From: Silurus meridionalis
Taxonomy: Eukaryota > Chordata > Actinopteri > Siluriformes > Siluridae
Assembly (NCBI RefSeq): GCF_014805685.1
Contig: NC_060896.1
Coordinates: forward strand, 19,237,777-19,301,776
DNA: 64,000 nucleotides
Direction of reading: 5' to 3'
The translations under genes were made by a program, and so were the position numbers. Shown here in pieces: positions 55,674 through 64,000 of the stretch. Positions within the stretch are counted from its first letter, which is position 1. Each line of letters starts with the position of its first letter. The notes beneath the pieces are model-generated. The model did not search any database. It was given only the letters and a program-made list of their open reading frames with translations, and had not been told where the DNA came from.

Positions 55674-56640
55674 CCATATTGCTCTCTGTCCTGTACATCT
55701 GCCTCTTTTAAATTAGCTACCTGCATGTCTTCCCTCACCACCGCCATAAATCTCCTCCTTGGCCTTCCTCTTTTCCTCCTGCCTGGTGGCTCCATCCTCA
55801 GCATTCTTCTACCTATATATCCCATGTCCCTCCACTGCACATGTCTAAACCATCTCAATTTAGCCTCCATCACCTTGTCTCCAAAATGTCCTACATTCTT
55901 TGTGTTGTCTCTACCAGTGAAAACCTCAGCATCTTTAACTCTGTTACCTCCAGCTCCATCTCCTTTCTTTTTGTCAATTCCACTGTCTCTAAACCATGCA
56001 AAATAGCAAGTCTCCCCCCAGTCCTATAAACTTTCCCTTCACTCTTGCAGATGTTCTTCTTTCCACCCACCCCATCTTAGCTCACAGATGGTCACCTCTC
56101 CTCTCAGCCTGGCTTCCACTACTCGTTCCCATAACTACATGGTGTGACTGATCCACTTTATTCCCCTGTAGTTACTGCAGGTCTGCACAGCTTCCTCATT
56201 CCTAAACCGGTATCAACACACTCCTTCTCCATTCCTCAGGCATCCGCTCTCACCTCTTCCTTACTAAACCTATCCACTTCCTGCTTCACCATCTCCACAC
56301 CATTCAACCTTTTCTCTCTTTCATTTTCCTCATTCATCAGCTGCTCGAAATACTCCCTCCATCTTCTCAACACACTCCCTCACTAGTCAACACTCTTCCA
56401 TCTCCATCCTTTATTGCTCTAACTTGCAGCATATCCCTCCCAGCTCGGTCGCTCTGCCTGGAAAATTAGTACAAATCCTTTTCTCATTTCTTAGTGTACA
56501 ACGTCTTCTAGTGTACAGCTCATATATACATATGCCTTTTCTTTTGCTTTTGCAATATGCTTCCTCACCTGCTGCCACACCTCCCTGTCTCTTTACCTGC
56601 TTTTCTCATCCCTCTGCTGATCCCAATTCTGAATGTATAG
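55673..56640 (-). mobile_element. RTE-type LINE fragment, minus strand
   Basis: The frame at 55873-55673 reads MMEAKLRWFRHVQWRDMGYI and GRPRRRFMAVVREDMQ. Further back, reversed sequence matches the RT part (GAATGGAGAAGGAGTGTG and TACAGGGGAATAAAGTGG, about 56150-56250) and linker. A gap near 56020-56060 indicates internal deletion, again including the catalytic segment. The 3' end is replaced by the GACA repeat. Confidence 0.8.
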
Positions 56641-57520
56641 TTGAAACACGTCAATCTGGCAACCACGCTTTCTTTACAAATGCCAGGACTAGCCACGTAG
56701 CGCTGAACCCATATATTATTCAAAGGTTTAAAAGGGGCGAGGTACATTTTAATTTTATATAAAGCGTTTGTTTAGTTTGTTCAGCGGAAAAAACAAATAG
56801 AAAGATTGTTCAGCGTCCATTTTAAGCGCTGGTTTACGGTACAAGGAGCAAAGAGGAAATGTTTGCTTTATTTTTTTTTTTCTATTTTGAGCTTTATATA
56901 ATTATGGGTTCGAGTAATCGTAGAACAACTGTTCTTTATTATCACTATTATTGTTACTGTTATTTATCATCAAAAGTTTTAAAGCTTATTAATCTTTTAA
57001 TAACGAAGGTCTCTATTTTCCCTTATAACAACCTGCACCCCGCCAGGGAATGTGGTACGTTCCATCTGCGTCGGTTTAACTGAGGTTGGGCAGTTCCACT
57101 GCCTGAAACGGGAGGCTTCTCAGTTAGAGAATGACTTGCAGGGCAGCCGAAATATGCTATACAGTAAATAAATAATACAAATGTTATTTTAGATTATTTT
57201 TAGTGAAAAGTTATTCAGGACAGCAATATGGACCGATTCTTTTTTTTAAACCCCTAAATAGCTCATTTCTATGTATTTCCTAAACCTGGACAAAGTTATG
57301 AACTTGCCTATTTGTTGTTTCTTTCAAATCTGCTAAGAATTTTAATTAAAAATACATTCTGATTATTACATTCACACCTTACAGTGCATTTATTTAAAAA
57401 TTAAGCTTAATTAAATAAATGCAACACAATTTTGATAAAAAAACAAAAACCCTGTAAGCATTCATATGTTAATGTGTCTGTCTATCTGCGTGTCTCCAGA
57501 TTCACCTCTATGCAGTGGTG
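56641..57520. other. Intergenic, no gene seen
   Basis: Unique-looking AT-rich sequence; the open frame at 56859-57083 has no recognised domain. Confidence 0.4.
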
Positions 57521-57524
57521 TTTC

Positions 57525-57705
57525 AGCAGTTAAGCTAATTACTAAACATGATGTCAGGGTTTTAATATCACCACCACCAAGCTGCCACTGTTGGGCCCTT
57601 AAACATAGTGCTTAACCTTAAAAGCTCTGGGGTGCTCTGATGAATTTTGTGCTCTGACCCATCTTCTCGAAAAGTTGGGATATGCAAAAATTACAATTTC
57701 ACTTT
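57525..57705 (+). repeat. tRNA-SINE-type fragment
   Basis: CACCACCACCAAGCTGCCACTGTTGGGCCCTT resembles the body of fish tRNA-derived SINEs (normally with AAGGCCCTTAACCC and GCTCTGGATAAGGGC after it). Only a diverged middle and tail remain; no A/B box promoter is visible. Confidence 0.55.
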
Positions 57706-57720
57706 GGGATAAATAATATA

Positions 57721-58532
57721 CAGTGGAACCCGGTTATCTCGCCCTCGGTTACCTCGACAACCCTATTAAGTCGACGTTTTTGAAGTGGAACCGCCAAATT
57801 CTGGCTTTTTCTAAGCATTTTTTATCGGTTATGTCACCGACCCCTAATATCTTGAGCACAAAGGGGGGAAAAATTTGCCATTTAACGTCGGTTATCTCGG
57901 TGCAGCCGCAGAAGAATTCGCGGAAGTGGCGGAAAAATCAAGCCTTACAGCTGCTACAGGTGTTGTATACTGGTGAATCTCTGCTGTTAGTTAGTGCTAG
58001 TGTTCGTAGTGTTAGTAGGGGCGCGGCGCGGCTTTTGGAAGAAAAGAGCAGCCGTTGAGAGAGTGCCGGTGGGAAGGCACGTACCGGGAAACGCATGAGC
58101 GATAACAACGACCGCCGTGAACCAACATATACCAACAATAACGGACGGTGAGAGTGTGGAAGTTTAAATAGGAGCTGGTGATGATGCTAAACGAGCACCA
58201 TATGTGCGCGATTGAAGACGGGAGCTTCAGAGAAAGCGGCCGAGAAAGCCCCCTTCGGCGTGGCAGGTGGATTCCTGACAGATAAACATGTACTGTATGT
58301 ATTTTTATAGCATGCCTTCATCAAACAAATCGCGGCAACGCTGTTGGTTAAAAAAAACCCTTTAAAAACACTTGCATGCACATTCTTATTTATTAACACA
58401 CATCATGTACATAAAGAAATTTCAAGCACGTTAATATATTGCCGCAATTTTGATTTTCGTTTATCTCGATCATCGGTTACCTCGGTGCTTTTTGGCGACC
58501 CCCTAGGACATCGACATAACCGGGTTCCACTG
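57721..58532. mobile_element. Complete Tigger/pogo-type MITE, copy 2 (812 bp)
   Basis: CAGTGGAACCCGGTTATC at the left and GACATAACCGGGTTCCACTG at the right, with TA on both sides (57719-57720, 58533-58534). It is the full-length relative of 2825-3381. There is no transposase. Open frames on either strand are not conserved protein. Confidence 0.93.
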
Positions 58533-58534
58533 TA

Positions 58535-59142
58535 CTTTTAACTAATCTTAACTAAATAATGCTTCTGGGACGTCCCTACTCATACACAGTATTTCCAGCT
58601 TCTCCGCCAACAAAGAGACTGTGATGTTTGTCAAATTGCCATTCAACAGTTTGTTCGTTGAATATCACCACTACACCTGAACTTCGTTAATAAGCTTGAG
58701 TGGTGTTGAAATTTTATTTTCTCAACCAAGAACAAAACCGTGGTCTCTTTTTTAATGCTTCTGCCCAAAGCAGAAGGATCCAGTGACTTTCACTTTCTAC
58801 TGTACTCTGTAAACAGAATTTATGATCTCGATTGTAAAGTGGGTAGAGTTACTCTTGAGCATTGAGCCGTGTGTCTAAGCACGCAGACGACCCATAGGAG
58901 TTGAGGCTGTATGTGTACGTTTATTTAGCCACGTTTCTTTGCAAATTACACTTAACAAGATTGCATCTCAACATAGTTGGTGGTCCATGCTGTATCCCAC
59001 CCTTCATTTTAGTCTAGAGATAATTTTTGGTAGAATTTTACATAAGTAAACCTCTGCTCACAAACAAAATATAATTGCAGAGCAATGGTATGAGTATAAT
59101 ATAATATATATTATATATAATATAATATTATTATATATAATA

Positions 59143-59187
<45 letters not shown>

Positions 59188-60600
59188 GTATGTATGTATT
59201 TCAGACCACCTGCTGTTGGTGTTGGATGTCTGAGAAGAAAGTTTTTATAGTCAGCTGGTTTTATTAATTGGGAATTTATTGGTCTGTGAAAGCACATTTG
59301 AAATACACATTAGCCACAGCATTTGTGTTTATTACTTTAAGAGTTAGTGTTACAGACACAGATCACAGTCACTTGTACTGTTAATTTTATCTGTTAGATT
59401 TGTTTGTAACTTGTCTGCTATATTAAATAAAAATGGTTCATTTATTACAAAACAAGAAGGTCTAAATTCTTTACAAATGTACTGCTAATTTATTATTTTT
59501 ATTAAAAAAAGAAAATACAATCAATAATTTTTTGACGAAATATTTTTATTCATGGATTAAACATGGTATTGATGTAAATGTTGGGTAAAACAATGTTTAT
59601 ATTAATTATTATTCTTTTGGGTTTGGGTTATATTTTGGTTTTAGACCCATTTTCTGTTTAGTTTTTTTTATCATTGTTATTTTTTACTCATTTTTTTACT
59701 TTTTACTCTTACACGAAAAGTCCGATTTCAGTTACAGTATTTCCTAGACGTGTTGAGAGACATTTCTAACCAGAAGGAATACATAAAGTTGAAAGATTTT
59801 ATTTGTTTTTGCTTGTGTGAGCGAATAAATGTTTGGGGGTTTTTTGGTCTGTTTTTATCACTAATGTTGATCTCTGTCTGAAAGAGGTTTAAGGGATGTT
59901 TATTTTACTAATCCAAGTTAAAATCGGGAACAAAAGACTGGTGGATTTAGCACACTGCAATCTGCTGACTCAAACTGCTAACAGTCCATTCTGTGTTGTT
60001 CTCTCTCATCTTTTATCACTCCGGTCCTGGTTCTCTCCATCAATCTATTTATCCATTCATGAGCCTCCCCTGCTCTCTTTTTCATTTTGGTTACCACACC
60101 CTGTCCACTGTATAGTACAATATTTCATGATTAAATCCCCCTTTTTTTTATTTTGCATAGTGTTATAATATCCATCCTAGCATTAAAGTAGCATCCAGTT
60201 GATGTATCCTGATGGATAAAATATACCAACCTGGAATATATAATTCTATAGTCAGGTTTAACACATCTTCCTCTTCCAGTCCAGCAGCCTAATCCAGGTA
60301 CCTAAGAAGAACGGGACTAAGTGCACCCCATGCTTTGTGTCTGTTTAATTTGGATATGCAGTGATTGATAGTGTGTTTTGTATATCTATCAATCATGTGT
60401 GAGTGTCTGAGAGGGATTTTTTGTCTCAACTGGACCCCCTCTTTCAACACAGGTAAGAAATGTATTCTTTATTTATTTTTTAAGAACAATGTACTAACTG
60501 CTTTTTCTCTTTCAGCTTTGTAGAGCTATAGGTTATTATAATTATACTGTATGGCATAGCAATAAATAAAACAACTTTTAATTATTGCTTTCATAGTAAA
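58535..60600. other. Intergenic or intronic, no gene seen
   Basis: AT-rich with a TA/TC microsatellite (about 59095-59185, including about 18 CT units). A donor-like CAACACAG|GTAAGA at 60453 follows a 19-codon ATG frame, but nothing else supports an exon. Confidence 0.4.
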
Positions 60601-60602
60601 AA

Positions 60603-60664
<62 letters not shown>
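60603..60664. repeat. (GT)n(AT)n microsatellite
   Basis: GT units pass into about 22 AT units. Confidence 0.95.
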
Positions 60665-60666
<2 letters not shown>

Positions 60667-61790
60667 AGACATTGCTATGTTCATTACATTTTGTTCTGGT
60701 GGTGTTGAGTCAGTCTAAGGCCTTGTTTTTGTGATCATTTAAAAATATTGCCAGTGTTTATAAAGATTTAAATAACCCAATGTTCAGCATTTCGGCGTTT
60801 CTTTTTCTGACAGCTTTTAAGTTTGCAAGGCAGAATTTCCATTTCTAAATATGTTGGAAATTATTTGAGTATTTTGGTGACCAATGCATAGTAATTTTGC
60901 ATTCTAAAATAAAAAATGTTGAGATATCCCTACTTATGTGTCAATTATTAAATTTTTTTATTTTAGTGTCTGCATTAAATGCTTAAAAAAGATCTCATGC
61001 TTGTTGAACCAGTTGAAGTGTAGAGTGTTTTGGTTTACCTTAAAATGTCAAAAGTATGAAGTTTCATTTGAAAACACAATAAAAGCAAAGAGTTTGAATT
61101 CTGTCTTACAAAATTGTAGAATGCAGCAACAATGCTAAGCATCAAACACTAAAGGAAGGTGGTGTGTCTGTTTAGGCTTTCTCTGACCTGTTTCCTGAGT
61201 CCTCTTTCCTTTCTGTAAATAATGTTAAATATGGTGGTCGAGGTGAACAGTGAAGGACATCTGCATTGTTCTGCTGCCACACTTGGTTTATGTATCTGGG
61301 AAGGAATTTTGTGTGTGAGTATGTTTATCTGCTTGGGTGTAGCATGGACTTCCTGAAATTGCCCATGGAACAGATTCACAGATAGTATTGCTAGTTCATG
61401 TAGAAAATACTGTGAAACACTTATGTCTAATGCTAAGTTACCGTGTGTGTGTGTGTGTGTGTCAATTGTAGCAGTATTCTCAGAAAAAGACTGACAGAGA
61501 GCTTTTTTAGGTATGCGCTCCAAACGATTCCCCAAGTCATGTGACTTTTGCCATCATGTAACACTGTTCCTCTCTTCTCCCTACACATGAGCATTATTGG
61601 AACTTTTCATTCTGCTGATGCTGCTTCATGCATAACTTTCTAAAATAGAGACTTAATGAAGCATTATAGAGTATTGGATATAATCCAATGTGTGTGTTCA
61701 CATGTGAAATAATTTTATAGCAGACTTTTTTTTAGTATAGATGAACATTTTCGTTATGCCAGGGAAGCTACTAGTACAAATCAGCTCAGC
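60665..61790. other. Intergenic or intronic, no gene seen
   Basis: AT-rich; a GT tract at about 61444-61462. The minus-strand frame at 61149-61535 includes the GT tract and lacks a recognised domain. Confidence 0.4.
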
Positions 61791-61822
61791 TAAATACGTT
61801 TATGTTCCTTGCTCTTTTTCTG

Positions 61823-61980
61823 CCACTCTACATTGGCAATCCTTTGGGCTTCACCAAGTTGCCCTCCCTCCCTCCTTCATTCCATCCCTACATGGGCCAT
61901 CCCTTGAACTTCGTCCTGTTGCCCTTATTCCCTCCCTAAATGGGCCATCCTTCGGGCTTTACCCAATTGCCTTTCTGCAA
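61823..61980. repeat. Diverged minisatellite, three copies of about 55 bp
   Basis: CTACATTGGCAATCCTTTGGGCTTCACC, CTACATGGGCCATCCCTTGAACTTCGTC and CTAAATGGGCCATCCTTCGGGCTTTACC recur at about 55-60-base steps, each followed by a TTGCC word and C/T-rich spacer. A frame across it gives repeated Pro/Ser-rich peptide, probably by chance. Confidence 0.7.
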
Positions 61981-64000
61981 ATGTAGTTCCATTTTCTAAA
62001 TTAGCCAAGCTCAGTCAGGGCAGTAGGGTGGCTGGCTGTCAGAGGGCAGAGAGTGACTGTGTGCATGTGTAGGTCTGTGTTTGTATTAATAATCATTTAG
62101 AGTTTTTAGTCAGGCACAGTTTCAGAAGGACACATTGATCACGGTAGGTGCAAGGTTCTTTCTCTCCTTGATTTGTCCACTACAGTGCACTCTTCAGAGT
62201 CCTGAACAGATAGATGTAACTGCAGGTATTTTGATTTTGTATTTGTGAACATCAGCAATGAACATTGACACGGAGTACTTATTAAATAACAAAAACATGC
62301 AGAAAGATATTTTATAATGCAGTAGAGAAATGTGCACATAGCTCAAAAAGCCTTGGAGATTGCATTATATACAAATTTGCACAAAGATTTATATAACTAT
62401 AAACCATATTTTTAAAGTTTTTAAAGTAGTAATATATTTTCAGACAGTTTATTTTATTTATATTTGTTCCAGATTTAGTTCAATGTATTCAACAAATTTT
62501 TGTCACCTAGTTTAAATTATTTAGTGTTTACAGTTATTTATTTTCTATGGTATTTAACAGGTATTGTATAAATAAATATTCATATTGCATGAAGCAAAAG
62601 CAGGGTTTGCTGGGTGGAGAGCTTGAGTTAAAAACACTCTCCTGCCATGATGCAATTCAACAAATTGCCTTTAAAAGGCTGCTGCTTTAGAGCTTAATTC
62701 AAACATTTTTCAAAACTAGCCAGTCAGGTCCTACAAAAACAAAACTCTGGGACCAAATGTACAACGTATAAAGTTATTTTAGAACCACTAATTAACCTGT
62801 GTTGGCAAATTGATGCTAAATAATTGTTTAACTGTGTTAGGAGTGTTTTTATTTATAAGAGAACAACTTTATATGTGTATGTTAACTATATGCAGCACAT
62901 TGTTGCTATAATTTGCAACCATGAGCATGTGAGATTTCTTTGTAGACTGGTACTGCCATACACACTCAACCTGAGTTATGAAGAATGCAGGAGTGTGTGC
63001 GTGCTTGTGTGTGTGTGAGAGAGTGTTGGAGCTGTCTCTATATTGGTTTTTACAGAGAAGCAACAGCTGCAGTGTCCAGTCATAAGACCCAAGTCTCTAC
63101 ATGCCATAGCTAAGATAGCACTGTGTAGTGAAATCATGGAGGTGTTTATTATTTTTGAGCACATATAATAGGCTCTCTATTTTTTAGGTTGATTTCATGC
63201 ACTGCAACGGTTTTTATCAACATGTCAGTGCAGAATGGAAATGCAGACTAAAGTCTAATACCGGAGAACAAAGTGAATCAACAGAATAATGATCTAGAAT
63301 AACTCAGGAGCAGTAGAGTTGTTTGTGAGTGGCTGATTGAGAGGTTTTTCAAGGAATGTCCAAAACATGCCAAGCAAGACATGCCCAAAGTTATTTTTTT
63401 AGTTTTGCCATGAGGTTTACATAAGTAATAAGTTATGATAATCTATCATGCTCACATTTTTTCCACCATAAATATCTGCCTCAAATGACATCCAGATCTT
63501 CTGTAGTGTCACCAGGTCTTGGCAGTGAGTTGTAGGGCACTATATGACTTATGGGGCAGCTATCGCAGACAACCTCAATACAGTTACCACTTGCAATGTG
63601 ATTTGTCTCTGTGAAAATGTAGCCTTGTGTCAGAGCTCAACTTCATGCAGATCAATGTGCACCTAAATAGAAGACAGATGTGCAAATGGCACAAAGGTAT
63701 TTAATTAAATTTTAATATTTTGTTGTTGTTGTTGCTTTTATTTATGTCTGCACAACATGCTATATATCCCTAAAGATCAATGATGTGACGTCCCAGGCAG
63801 GAAAGACCTTTATTGGGCAGAAATAGTTTATAAATGGCGTACTACACATATTTATAAAAAAAAGCAAGAAAATACTTGCTATTACATAGTCTACAATGAG
63901 GATACCTTCACTGAAATACCTTACAATTTTTTTTCACCTTAATACTTTAGCCAGCATGCTAACATAGGTACAATTGTGGTGCAATACTGGGTAGTGTCTC
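61981..64000. other. Terminal stretch, no gene seen
   Basis: AT-rich sequence with short GT and TTG tracts (about 63003-63018, 63721-63735). No domain, transposon termini or clear exons recognised. Confidence 0.4.

Noticed and set aside
60395..60452. Possible coding first exon (ATG frame of 19 codons followed by a good GTAAGA donor)
   Set aside because: No partner exon, recognisable protein or promoter could be found within the window; a lone donor-like site is expected by chance.
61741..61986. 81-codon Pro/Ser-rich frame
   Set aside because: Explained by a diverged 55-bp minisatellite; no conserved domain.

Overview
The window is nuclear DNA of a ray-finned fish. The evidence is a vertebrate gene with GT-AG introns, and a repeat load typical of teleosts: Tc1 elements, hATs, pogo/Tigger-type MITEs, RTE and CR1-group LINEs, BEL/Pao and DIRS retrotransposons. 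A tRNA-SINE-like tail of a kind I associate with catfish and other otophysans is also present, so Siluriformes is possible but not shown.

Only one host protein gene can be supported. It is pld3 on the + strand: a promoter and non-coding first exon near 1.1-1.35 kb, then ten coding exons from 6941 to 18206. Every junction is GT-AG with matching phase, and the exons join to 1410 nt (469 residues plus stop). The product is a type II membrane protein with two HKD motifs, of the lysosomal PLD3/PLD4 5'-3' exonuclease family. Its introns hold a Tigger-type MITE, two Tc1 remnants, a Tol2-like hAT remnant and a DIRS tyrosine-recombinase remnant.

From 20.5 to 26.9 kb lie copies of a common teleost interspersed repeat and an RTE-type LINE lacking its catalytic centre. 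A 1.92-kb segment of this region is tandemly duplicated almost perfectly, with 7 bp of microhomology at the junction.

From 28.3 to 46.1 kb is a transposon nest. A minus-strand BEL/Pao retrotransposon (28.9-33.5 kb) is interrupted by a complete 3152-bp hAT with a perfect 8-bp target duplication, and by a Tigger-like MITE inside a pogo-like MITE. Next to it is the most interesting element (about 36.95-45.1 kb): a decayed MULE-type transposon with a FLYWCH-like segment, a MULE transposase, an Ulp1/SUMO-type protease and a PHD finger, bounded by long inverted arms built of about 170-180-bp tandem subrepeats, like Drosophila Foldback/NOF. It was invaded by two Tc1 elements, and one of those by another hAT.

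From 46 to 58.5 kb are minisatellites, a DIRS RT/RNase H remnant, an L2-like LINE piece, a CR1/Rex1-type RT reading frame with an intact YADD, RTE tails and a complete 812-bp Tigger-like MITE of the same family as the one in pld3 intron 1. From 58.5 kb to the end I see AT-rich non-coding sequence with microsatellites and no supportable gene. No rRNA, intact tRNA or CRISPR array was seen.
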